Counted from the first letter of the stretch, positions 1 to 5,494 are shown. The stretch: DNA of 5,687 nt from an uncultured Christensenellaceae bacterium (GCA_944381335.1 CALWKT010000047.1:1-5687); one strand, 5' to 3'. Notes: a model not told the origin generated them from the letters alone. Made by a program: numbers and translations.

Positions 1-113
1 GAGATTCAGAACAAAAAGCCGTTGATAGTAAAGATAAGAATAGAAATGTATCTGCGATAAAAATGCAAAACAAACAGCCTAAACGAACGCATTTTATAGA
101 TGGTTCAATTTAG
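1..113 (+). CDS. possible 3' end of a truncated plus-strand gene (hypothetical)
   Basis: From base 3 one plus-strand frame stays open for 36 codons to a TAG at 111-113. It reads as a very hydrophilic, Lys/Asp/Asn/Gln-rich tail ending in HFIDGSI, which would suit a disordered C-terminus. No domain is recognisable. A second frame is also open to base 60, and an opposite-strand frame is open as well, so coding is not proven. If real, the gene starts left of the window and converges on the tRNA-Leu gene. It is too short to assign a function. Confidence 0.3.
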   Translation, partial: DSEQKAVDSKDKNRNVSAIKMQNKQPKRTHFIDGSI

Positions 114-116
114 GCT
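60..116 (-). terminator. candidate terminator of the tRNA-Leu transcript
   Basis: Read on the minus strand, just past the CCA end of tRNA-Leu, an 8-base arm AGCCTAAA (116-109) is perfectly complementary to TTTAGGCT (83-76). A T-rich tract (GTTTGTTTTGCATTTTT) follows directly. The loop is long at 25 bases and the stem is AT-rich, so this is a weak but correctly placed intrinsic terminator. It overlaps the stop codon of the possible truncated plus-strand gene. Confidence 0.35.
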
Positions 117-121
117 TGAAG

Positions 122-208
122 TGGTGCCGATGACCGGATTTGAACCGGTACGAAGTCTCCCCCGAGGGATTTTAAGTCCCTTGTGTCTGCCTGTTCCACC
201 ACATCGGC
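122..208 (-). tRNA. tRNA-Leu (anticodon UAA)
   Basis: The minus strand folds as a class II tRNA of 87 bases. Acceptor halves GCCGATG (208-202) and CATCGGC (132-126) pair fully, with discriminator A and an encoded CCA at 124-122. The anticodon loop CTTAAAA gives UAA at 174-172. The T-loop is GGTTCAAATCC-like, and the long variable arm is the mark of tRNA-Leu. It reads UUA and, by wobble, UUG leucine codons. It stands alone, with its own upstream promoter. Confidence 0.97.
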
Positions 209-227
209 TTATATTTGACATTTATTT

Positions 228-256
228 ATTTTACCATACCGCCATTTCATTTGCAA
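228..256 (-). promoter_or_regulatory. promoter of tRNA-Leu
   Basis: On the minus strand a -35 box TTGCAA (256-251) is followed by a 17-base spacer and a -10 box TAAAAT (233-228). A TG one base before the -10 makes it an extended -10. Predicted transcription start is near 221, about 13 bases ahead of the mature tRNA-Leu 5' end, as expected for a tRNA gene. Confidence 0.7.
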
Positions 257-345
257 TACTTTAAAGAAAACGCGGTTTAAAAAATTGTCTTCTCTTTCAC
301 TCGTAGATAATAGCGGTCAGGACGCAGGAAACGGCTTTTCCGGTC

Positions 346-397
346 ATGAAGCGCAATCAATACCATTGAGCAACAGAATTTGCGCTTTTCGCTTCAT
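346..397. repeat. nested inverted repeats downstream of the MATE gene
   Basis: ATGAAGCG (346-353) is perfectly complementary to CGCTTCAT (390-397). A second pair, GCGCAA (351-356) with TTGCGC (380-385), overlaps the first, so the two stems would compete. It lies just past the MATE stop codon in transcript direction, but no T-run follows, so it is not a standard intrinsic terminator. It may be a 3'-end stabilising structure or may mean nothing. The rest of 209-415 holds only the tRNA-Leu promoter. Confidence 0.35.
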
Positions 398-415
398 AGC
401 ACAACCGGATCAGGC

Positions 416-1813
416 TCACGTTCCTGAAACCTGCGTGCCTGTCCCGTCTGAAACATTTCCTTGCACCACTCTCTTTTTCAGAATTTTCGGGAAAAATATC
501 AGAAAAACCACGGTGGACAGTACCGCCCCTCCGATATCTGCAACGGGTTCGGCATAAAGAACTGCCTGCACACCGAAAAATATCGGGAGTATCAGCGTTG
601 CCCCCAGATAAAGCACCAGTTTTCTCGTCAATGACAGCACTATGGCAAACTGCGGCTGCCCCAGAGCCGTCATTCCGTCTACGAACGTATACTGAAAAGC
701 AAGCGGTATTATCCCGATCATGAAAACGCGTATTCCCCAGACGCTTCTCTCCGCGACCGACGCGTTATCAGTAAAAAGAGAGACAAACGGCTTTGCCACG
801 ACGAACGAAAGCGCGAACATCACCGAAGTGAACGCAACGCACATTGCCAGGATGCACTTCTCCCCTTTTCTGATCAGTCCGACGTTGCGAGCGCCGTAAT
901 TAAAACTTATGACAGGCTGACTGCCGGTGCTTATTCCGAGCATCGGCATGGTTATCACTGACAAAAACGCCTGAACAACGGTGAAAGAACTTATCCAGGA
1001 GTCCGCTTCGTTGCCGCCGTATTTTTTCAGACAGATATTCCCGACAATGATTATTATGCTGTCCGTAGCGACGATGAGAAAAGGTGAAATGCCCAGTCTG
1101 ACTATCCTGAGCATGATCTTTTTGTCGTAACCGCCGAATGAAAGCCTGCATTTTATCGACCTGCGCAGAAGGAAAACCGTCACGAAAACAAACGATAGAA
1201 ATTGCGAGATCACCGTCGCGAGCGCCGCGCCGGCAACGTGCATCCCGAACGTGAAGATGAAAAGCGGGTCGAGCGCTATGTTCGCAATTGCACCCGTAAG
1301 CGTCGTCGCCATTCCCACTCCGGAATACCCTTGCGCGATTATAAACTGATTGAGTCCGGTTGAAATCACGCTGAACAGCGTGCCCGCCGCATAAACGGAC
1401 ATGTATTGTTTCGCGTAACCGAAAGTGGCTTCGCTTGCGCCGAAAGTCGTGAGAAGCGGCTTCATAAAGCAGAACGTGACCGCCATTCCCGCCGCCGCCA
1501 GCACGACGAGCATCACGAACGCGTTGGCGAGTATGCGTTTTGCTTTCGCCATATCTCCCTCTCCCATAGACATCGCGAAAAGCGGCGCGCCGCCCAGCCC
1601 GACAAGCGAACCGAACGAAGAAAGCAACGTAGCGACCGGAGCGCAGACTCCCAGCGCCGTCAGCGCGACGTCGCCTGTCCCGGCAATATTGCCCACGTAC
1701 ATTCTGTCAACTATCGAATACAGCACGCTGACAAACTGTGCTAACATCGCCGGAAGCGTCAGTTTCAGCACTGTGGAAAATACCTTTTTATTACCCAGAT
1801 CCAAAGCTTTCAT
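416..1813 (-). CDS. MATE family efflux transporter
   Basis: This 465-residue polytopic inner-membrane protein is the usual length for MATE transporters, which are known to export cationic drugs and other small molecules by Na+ or H+ antiport. Visible family marks are a first helix around residues 13-35 with LPAMLAQF and VDRMYVGN, the loop and helix QFIIAQGYSGVGMATTL (156-172) with ANIALDPLFIF (177-187), and GSQPVISFNYGARN (297-310) opening the second half. The region TALGQPQFA (382-390) matches the MepA-like bacterial group. About twelve hydrophobic helices fall in two six-helix halves. The ATG at 1813 gives a normal short cytoplasmic N-terminus. No good Shine-Dalgarno sequence precedes it, and the promoter -10 box ends only 14 bases upstream. 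The substrate cannot be read from the sequence. The glycosyltransferase gene lies upstream on the same strand after a 209-base gap, so co-transcription is possible but not needed. Confidence 0.95.
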   Translation of the reverse strand: MKALDLGNKKVFSTVLKLTLPAMLAQFVSVLYSIVDRMYVGNIAGTGDVALTALGVCAPVATLLSSFGSLVGLGGAPLFAMSMGEGDMAKAKRILANAFVMLVVLAAAGMAVTFCFMKPLLTTFGASEATFGYAKQYMSVYAAGTLFSVISTGLNQFIIAQGYSGVGMATTLTGAIANIALDPLFIFTFGMHVAGAALATVISQFLSFVFVTVFLLRRSIKCRLSFGGYDKKIMLRIVRLGISPFLIVATDSIIIIVGNICLKKYGGNEADSWISSFTVVQAFLSVITMPMLGISTGSQPVISFNYGARNVGLIRKGEKCILAMCVAFTSVMFALSFVVAKPFVSLFTDNASVAERSVWGIRVFMIGIIPLAFQYTFVDGMTALGQPQFAIVLSLTRKLVLYLGATLILPIFFGVQAVLYAEPVADIGGAVLSTVVFLIFFPKILKKRVVQGNVSDGTGTQVSGT

Positions 1814-1827
1814 ATCTTGCCGCTGAC

Positions 1828-1856
1828 ATCATATCAATTAGTATTGACAATGTCAA
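1828..1856 (-). promoter_or_regulatory. promoter of the MATE gene with a palindromic -35 region
   Basis: The minus strand carries a perfect -35 TTGACA (1856-1851), a 17-base spacer and a -10 TATGAT (1833-1828). Predicted transcription start is near 1821, leaving only about 8 bases before the ATG at 1813. The -35 box forms one half of a perfect 13-base palindrome, TTGACAATGTCAA (1844-1856). A dimeric repressor bound there would block the polymerase, a layout common for inducible efflux pumps. The repressor itself is not in the window. Confidence 0.75.
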
Positions 1857-2022
1857 ACGTCGGAAACGATTGTGCAGACAATATTTGTTGCGACGCTTGA
1901 TTCAGAAGATTACAGCGCTCACGCGGTCTTACGCAAAGACAACTCTTTTTAACGGGGAAATACGTATCGTTACTACGCGTTCAGAATTTCACGTTAATCG
2001 TCAGACAGGATTTCGCCTTCCT

Positions 2023-3303
2023 TTACCCCTGTTTTCCGTTACCGTCCACGGAATTCACCTTGTGCTCTATCGGCGCCCAGTCCACCTTGCGGGTAAGCGC
2101 CGCCACAGCGATCGGGACATACAACATTGAATAAACGGGGCGCATCAGCACCGCTTCCACTTTTCGCACGAACCTCATCTTCACATTCTTTCTCTCCACG
2201 AAAAGTATGACCGCAGTGTCGATATAAAGCGCAAGCAGGTAACCGGCGATCGCACCGAGAATACGGTACAGCGCATAAAACGCGACGGGAGTGTTGAAAA
2301 ACTTTATGATCAGAAACAGATTGGCAAGGACGTATACGCTGAAAAACACAGCAAATATCACCATCCCCGCCACGCCGAGCAACGCTTCCAGACACGCCGC
2401 CCTGTCGGACTTCCCGTTGCTCAGCCCGTTGTAAAGCCTCTCGTTATACCGTTTGGAATTGTCGAAAAAGCCTTTTACCCAGCGTTTTCTCTGTTTTATC
2501 GAAGTTGCAAGATCTGTGGGCTGCTCGTCGTAGAACACAGCGTCTTCTATATATCTCGTCTTGTACCCGTTGATTGCCGCGACCGTCGTCAGTTCAACGT
2601 CTTCGGTCAAAGAATGCCATTTCCAGCCGCCGTGAGCGCGCAAAATGTCAGTCTTTATATAGTAACATGTGCCGGTCAAAAGGACGGTCGTTCCCTTTTC
2701 CGATTTCGCGAAATTTGCAAAACGCGAATATCTGGTGAACGTCAGCCCCGTATCCGCCGCTATCCAGCCCCCGTTCCAGTTCTTGGAATTGCGGTACCCG
2801 ACGGCAATGTCGTAACCTGCGTCGAGCGCGTCGTTGAGTTTTTCGAAATAATCAGGCTCAAGCACGTTGTCCGCGTCTATGATCACAAACGCTTCGTATG
2901 CCCTTTCCGAACGGTTCATAAAAATGTGATCCGTCACCTCTTCGAGAACGTAACCTTTTCCCGTTCTGTCAAAATTCTTTTTGATGTAAATCTCCGCGCC
3001 GTATTCCTTTGCGATCGCGCATGTCGGATCGTCCGCCCTCTCAACGGCGACATATACGTCGTAAGCTTCTTTAGGCAAAGTCTGCTCTTTTATACATTTA
3101 AGCAATGTGCCGATGACTGCGCTCTCGTTCCGCGCAGGTATGATGACTGCAAATTTGTGAATTTTTTCTGCCTTGGGAAGCGGCTTTTGCCTGCCGCCGA
3201 AAATACCTTTCAGATAGTTGACCACCTTGGGCAATCCCGCGAGTAAAAACAGTAAAACGCCTGTTGCCAACATTACGTCGAGTACGATAAACACAGTTTT
3301 CAT
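2023..3303 (-). CDS. membrane-bound processive glycosyltransferase, family 2 (GT2)
   Basis: This 426-residue protein has the layout of processive GT2 enzymes (hyaluronan, poly-GlcNAc and cellulose synthase type), which polymerise sugars from nucleotide-sugar donors at the cytoplasmic membrane. An N-terminal helix (about 3-31) leads into a GT-A fold starting AVIIPARNE (52-60). The metal- and donor-binding DAD is at 143-145, the catalytic TED at 233-235, and the QxxRW acceptor motif QRKRW at 271-275. Three hydrophobic segments follow (about 303-335, 339-370, 383-403), then a basic tail with KVDWAPIEHK (406-415). The ATG at 3303 is chosen because AGGAG lies 5 bases upstream. An in-frame TTG at 3366 would add 21 residues but has no ribosome binding site and encodes a basic stretch ahead of the first helix. 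The sugar and product are unknown. All key motifs are intact, so it is probably active. No other polysaccharide genes are visible. Confidence 0.92.
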   Translation of the reverse strand: MKTVFIVLDVMLATGVLLFLLAGLPKVVNYLKGIFGGRQKPLPKAEKIHKFAVIIPARNESAVIGTLLKCIKEQTLPKEAYDVYVAVERADDPTCAIAKEYGAEIYIKKNFDRTGKGYVLEEVTDHIFMNRSERAYEAFVIIDADNVLEPDYFEKLNDALDAGYDIAVGYRNSKNWNGGWIAADTGLTFTRYSRFANFAKSEKGTTVLLTGTCYYIKTDILRAHGGWKWHSLTEDVELTTVAAINGYKTRYIEDAVFYDEQPTDLATSIKQRKRWVKGFFDNSKRYNERLYNGLSNGKSDRAACLEALLGVAGMVIFAVFFSVYVLANLFLIIKFFNTPVAFYALYRILGAIAGYLLALYIDTAVILFVERKNVKMRFVRKVEAVLMRPVYSMLYVPIAVAALTRKVDWAPIEHKVNSVDGNGKQG

Positions 3304-3307
3304 ATTA

Positions 3308-3312
3308 TCTCC
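3308..3312 (-). promoter_or_regulatory. ribosome binding site of the GT2 gene
   Basis: AGGAG on the minus strand, followed by ATAAT and then the ATG at 3303-3301. The near-perfect Shine-Dalgarno sequence at ideal spacing decides the start in favour of 3303 over the upstream in-frame TTG at 3366. It is the only strong Shine-Dalgarno seen in the window. Confidence 0.85.
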
Positions 3313-3432
3313 TGTACGCGGACGCGACCGCCTGAACGGTACTTCCGCATTTTTGAGTTTTTCCAAGCAACGGATAGTTATTCAAACCGCCGCAAACACC
3401 GCATTATTCGCACTCCCATGTACGATACGGTT

Positions 3433-3461
3433 ATTTTAATGCATAAAACGGTCTTTGTCAA
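3433..3461 (-). promoter_or_regulatory. promoter of the GT2 gene
   Basis: On the minus strand TTGACA (3461-3456), a 17-base spacer and TAAAAT (3438-3433) form a near-consensus promoter. Predicted start is near 3426, giving a leader of about 123 bases before the GT2 ATG. That leader has room for regulation, but I recognise no known riboswitch class in it. From 3462 to 3708 the DNA is AT-rich with no gene or clear structure visible. Confidence 0.7.
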
Positions 3462-3708
3462 CAAAATCTACGGACAATATTTTTTCTTTTACAAAACGCT
3501 ATTTTTGCGTATCGTATTAATCTTTTACGCCACTTTTGTCCATTAACTCAACCGCTTTAACAGTAACACCATTGAAAACGGCCTCTTACCGCCTCTATTT
3601 TTTTGCGACGCGCCGTATCAAGATCCCACCGCAACAATATTATACGGCTACCCTTCGAAAGTCCTGTTTTTATTTCTCCGAAACAAATAAAAAAATTCGC
3701 TAAAACAC

Positions 3709-3737
3709 TTTACAACGTAAATATTTTTTGATATATT
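3709..3737 (+). promoter_or_regulatory. promoter of the tRNA Val-Gly-Cys unit
   Basis: TTTACA (3709-3714), a 17-base spacer and TATATT (3732-3737) lie just before tRNA-Val. An overlapping TATTATA (3734-3740) could serve as the -10 instead. The start would fall around 3744-3748, only a few bases upstream of the mature tRNA 5' end at 3752. No other promoter is evident before the terminator at 4315, so one transcript probably covers the whole array. Confidence 0.6.
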
Positions 3738-3751
3738 ATAAAAGCACTTGC

Positions 3752-3827
3752 GGAAGCATAGCTCAGCTGGGAGAGCACCTGCCTTACAAGCAGGGGGTCA
3801 TAGGTTCGAACCCTATTGTTTCCACCA
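3752..3827 (+). tRNA. tRNA-Val (anticodon UAC)
   Basis: A 76-base cloverleaf. Acceptor arms GGAAGCA and TGTTTCC pair with one G-U, followed by discriminator A and encoded CCA (3825-3827). The D-arm is GCTCAGCTGGGAGAGC. The anticodon loop CTTACAA gives UAC at 3785-3787, and the T-loop is GGTTCGAACCC. It is the first gene of the tRNA unit and shows no sign of decay. Confidence 0.97.
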
Positions 3828-3830
3828 ATT

Positions 3831-3845
3831 TCCGTTTCAAACGGA
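3831..3845 (+). repeat. short perfect hairpin after tRNA-Val
   Basis: TCCGTTT and AAACGGA flank a single C, giving a perfect palindrome in the spacer 4 bases after the tRNA-Val CCA. No T-run follows, so it is not an intrinsic terminator. In the transcript it would form a small stem close to the tRNA 3' end and might influence 3' processing; that is inference. Confidence 0.4.
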
Positions 3846-3852
3846 TACCCTG

Positions 3853-3903
3853 TGAGCATAACGTCAATAATCCGACATATAGTTAGATAGGACGTTATAC
3901 TCA
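3853..3903. repeat. 13-base imperfect inverted repeat between tRNA-Val and the Gly pseudogene
   Basis: TGAGCATAACGTC (3853-3865) and GACGTTATACTCA (3891-3903) are complementary at 12 of 13 positions, separated by 25 AT-rich bases. No T-tract follows. It could be a stem-loop in the tRNA precursor or the remnant ends of a tiny inserted element. No coding capacity is seen inside. Confidence 0.5.
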
Positions 3904-3915
3904 TGCAAAGGGTGT

Positions 3916-4036
3916 GCGGGAGTGGCTCAGTGGTAGGATGCGCCCCTTGCCAAGGCAAATGGACGCTCGGCAAAGCCTCGCTAATACACGCGAGTTTATA
4001 GGATCTCTGAGTAACAACCATCTCGTCTCCCGCTCA
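3916..4036 (+). pseudogene. swollen tRNA-Gly pseudogene
   Basis: The first 21 bases match the real tRNA-Gly at 4061 exactly (part of a 24-base identity starting at 3913). The acceptor halves GCGGGAG (3916-3922) and CTCCCGC (4027-4033) still pair, as do the T-stem halves GCGAG (3990-3994) and CTCGT (4022-4026). The anticodon loop TTGCCAA is intact. The rest is broken: the D-stem partner is lost, three of five anticodon-stem pairs are gone, the variable region is about 31 bases instead of 5, the T-loop is 27 instead of 7, and the CCA is reduced to CA. It cannot serve as a normal tRNA, although its outer stems could still attract processing enzymes. Confidence 0.85.
3948..4035 (+). repeat. 88-base repeat, copy 1
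   Basis: This segment, from the anticodon region to the 3' end of the swollen Gly pseudogene, recurs at 4362-4449 with the same length and only 5 substitutions by my alignment. It includes both expansions (variable region and T-loop), so the expansions arose before the duplication. It belongs to no repeat family I recognise. Confidence 0.9.
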
Positions 4037-4060
4037 GTTAAAACTTAATACCGTATATGT

Positions 4061-4135
<75 letters not shown>

Positions 4136-4148
4136 AAATAATAATTTT

Positions 4149-4232
4149 GCGGGAACGAGATTTTTTGCGGTATGCACTAACCTCGTCAGATGCAGAAAGT
4201 TTCTTAGCAAACAACTGCGAGTACCCGCTCCA
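4149..4232 (+). pseudogene. tRNA-Gly-like remnant with a scrambled interior
   Basis: The segment begins GCGGG and ends CCCGCTCCA, the outer ends of the tRNA-Gly gene, and keeps GCGAGT just before the 3' end as if the T-arm had been deleted internally. The roughly 65 bases between show no D-arm, anticodon arm or other tRNA similarity. Only five acceptor pairs remain. It lies between the real Gly and Cys genes inside the predicted transcript. It could be a rearranged Gly copy or unrelated DNA trapped between Gly ends. Confidence 0.5.
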
Positions 4233-4260
4233 TATATGTGGCGCTATAGCCAAGTGGTAA
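4224..4260 (+). repeat. 37-base Gly-end/Cys-start repeat, copy 1
   Basis: This junction (Gly 3' end, short TATATGT linker, Cys 5' part) recurs at 4443-4479 with a single difference, G at 4238 against C at 4457. It shows that a linked Gly-Cys block was duplicated, not just one tRNA. Confidence 0.9.
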
Positions 4261-4314
4261 GGCAAAGCTCTGCAAAAGCTTCATTCCCCAGTTCAAATCT
4301 GGGTGGCGCCTCCA
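4240..4314 (+). tRNA. tRNA-Cys (anticodon GCA)
   Basis: A complete 75-base tRNA. GGCGCTA pairs with TGGCGCC (4304-4310, one G-U). Discriminator T at 4311, typical of tRNA-Cys, and encoded CCA at 4312-4314. Anticodon stem AAGCT/AGCTT around CTGCAAA gives GCA at 4272-4274. T-arm is CCCAGTTCAAATCTGGG. It is the last intact gene of the unit and runs straight into the terminator. Confidence 0.97.
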
Positions 4315-4343
4315 AAAGCGAGTCGATATCGGCTCGCTTTTTT
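4315..4343 (+). terminator. rho-independent terminator of the tRNA unit
   Basis: AAAGCGAG (4315-4322) pairs with CTCGCTTT (4333-4340) around a 10-base loop that is itself nearly self-complementary (CGATATCG). The T-run continues to 4343. It begins directly after the tRNA-Cys CCA, ending the Val-Gly-Cys transcript and separating it from the degenerate Gly-Cys copy downstream. Confidence 0.85.
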
Positions 4344-4361
4344 CTTTGTCTTTCTCTGCCC

Positions 4362-4451
4362 TGCCAAGGCAAACGGACGCTCGGCAAAGCCTCGCTGATT
4401 CACGCGAGTTTATAGGATCTCTGAGTAACAATCATCTCCTCTCCCGCTCCA
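4362..4451 (+). pseudogene. 5'-truncated tRNA-Gly pseudogene (88-base repeat, copy 2)
   Basis: The first 88 bases (4362-4449) match 3948-4035 with 5 substitutions, carrying the same enlarged variable region and T-loop. The 5' half of the tRNA (acceptor, D-arm) is missing and replaced by T/C-rich sequence after the terminator. The CCA is kept at 4449-4451. With no 5' acceptor strand it cannot fold as a tRNA. It sits beyond the terminator with no promoter of its own that I can see, so it is probably silent. Confidence 0.85.
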
Positions 4452-4458
4452 TATATCT

Positions 4459-4513
4459 GGCGCTATAGCCAAGTGGTAAAACATGTCTGCAAAAGGTTCA
4501 TCCGGGTGGCGCC
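4459..4513 (+). pseudogene. tRNA-Cys pseudogene
   Basis: The first 21 bases match the real tRNA-Cys at 4240, and TGCAAAA of the anticodon loop and GGGTGGCGCC of the 3' end remain. The anticodon stem is broken, about 17 bases covering the 5' T-arm and most of the T-loop are deleted, and CCA is replaced by GGGT. Together with the truncated Gly copy before it, it is the decayed second copy of a Gly-Cys block. Confidence 0.85.
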
Positions 4514-4559
4514 GGGTCAAAACCGTTCTCTTTTGTCCGTCAGCTCCGGATGAATAATA

Positions 4560-4588
4560 TTGACGTAAATGCCGTATCGGTTTATTAT
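4560..4588 (+). promoter_or_regulatory. promoter of the acyltransferase-domain gene
   Basis: TTGACG (4560-4565), a 17-base spacer and TATTAT (4583-4588) make a strong promoter. The expected start, about 7 bases after the -10 box, falls at 4595-4596, exactly at the ATG (4596-4598). This predicts a leaderless mRNA and argues against the in-frame ATG at 4569, which lies inside the spacer and would not be transcribed. Confidence 0.65.
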
Positions 4589-4595
4589 TAAATAT

Positions 4596-5447
4596 ATGAA
4601 TTACGACGCGCTATACAAAAACCTTAATCTCGACAAAGATCTAATTTCTTCCGCGCTTGAGCTTTGCTGTGCGGATAAAACGCGCTTCGATAAATTTAAA
4701 ACCTATCTGTTAAAAGGAAAAAGCGGAAAATTGAAAAAGCTGAGCGCGCTTGAAAAACTGGCGGCTGTGCTTTACGCTCTGCCCGACGTTTATGAAAATT
4801 ACAAGAAAAACGGCATTCCGGATGCGATCTTTTTCGATACTTTTTCAGATATAAAGATATGGTGCGACAACGCCTTTGAGCAGTACGGCGTAAAAGGTCT
4901 GGTCAATATCCACTGGATCGCAAAGCATCTTTCCATGAAAATTTTCAGGATAGGCAGATTGCAATACGAGTTTTCGCGTTTTGCGATCCTTCCTCACGCA
5001 GGCATAATGAACATACTGAAATGTCCGTTCTGCCTGGGCGAAAGATGCATCACTCTGCACATCCCGCAAGGCGAAAAACTGGATATGTGTCGCTGTTCTG
5101 ACTCTCTTGAACGCGCAAACGCGTTTTTTGAAAAGTACTATCCCGGTTACAAATACCGCTGTTATACCGTGATAACCTGGCTTCTCAACCCCGACCTTGA
5201 AAGCGTACTGGGGAGAGACAGCAACATCGTAAAATTCGGCAAGATGTTTACCCTGCTCGGCAGAGTGCCGGACAGCGATATGAACGAGCGCCGCGTGTTC
5301 GGTTACAAAAAAGACCGCGTGAATTACGTCGCCGACAACGCGCTGAGGAAGTACACTCTGGACCGCATAAGCAAAGGAAAACCGCTGTATTCCTACAACG
5401 ATTTCCTGGACCGTCATTTAATACGGCAAGACGCGGAAAGTCGTTGA
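4596..5447 (+). CDS. acyltransferase domain-containing protein (NAT_N / GNAT_C type)
   Basis: A soluble 283-residue protein resembling the NAT_N plus GNAT_C two-domain family (an acetyltransferase-like fold; no substrate is known to me). The helical N-terminal part covers about 1-105. Then come WIAKHLSMKIFRIGRLQYE (107-125), HIPQGEKL (155-162), DSLERANAFFEKYYPGY (169-185), TWLLNPDL (194-201), RDSNIVKF (207-214) and the RVFG stretch near 233-236, all in the order I recall for the C-terminal domain. An in-frame ATG at 4569 would add 9 residues, but 4596 fits both the promoter and the usual short N-terminus. Neither start has a Shine-Dalgarno sequence. Unusual are the cysteines C143, C146 (CPFC), C151, C165 and C167 in the middle of the domain, which might bind metal. 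The gene follows the decayed tRNA copies and converges on the next gene. Confidence 0.8.
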   Translation: MNYDALYKNLNLDKDLISSALELCCADKTRFDKFKTYLLKGKSGKLKKLSALEKLAAVLYALPDVYENYKKNGIPDAIFFDTFSDIKIWCDNAFEQYGVKGLVNIHWIAKHLSMKIFRIGRLQYEFSRFAILPHAGIMNILKCPFCLGERCITLHIPQGEKLDMCRCSDSLERANAFFEKYYPGYKYRCYTVITWLLNPDLESVLGRDSNIVKFGKMFTLLGRVPDSDMNERRVFGYKKDRVNYVADNALRKYTLDRISKGKPLYSYNDFLDRHLIRQDAESR

Positions 5448-5494
5448 CTCCCCGCGCCTTTCGCATAACTTATAAGGCATTTATTTAAAACCCA

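Noticed and set aside
285..557. Plus-strand open frame of 90 codons overlapping the MATE 3' end
   Set aside because: Antisense to a clear transporter gene for half its length, no ribosome binding site, and no recognisable motif.
1857..2022. Spacer between the GT2 stop and the MATE promoter examined for a GT2 terminator
   Set aside because: Only short palindromes such as ATACGTAT; no stem followed by a T-run in the minus direction.
3304..3366. Extension of the GT2 gene to an in-frame TTG at 3366
   Set aside because: No ribosome binding site at the TTG, while AGGAG is ideally placed for the ATG at 3303, and the extra residues are basic and precede the first membrane helix.
3462..3708. AT-rich spacer examined for a small RNA, riboswitch or insertion
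   Set aside because: No convincing stem-loop plus T-run, no promoter pair besides those listed, and no open frame of interest.
5432..5478. Weak stems after the acyltransferase stop (CGCGG/CCGCG and GCCTT/AAGGC) as a terminator
   Set aside because: Stems of only 5 pairs with long loops and no continuous T-run; too weak to call.
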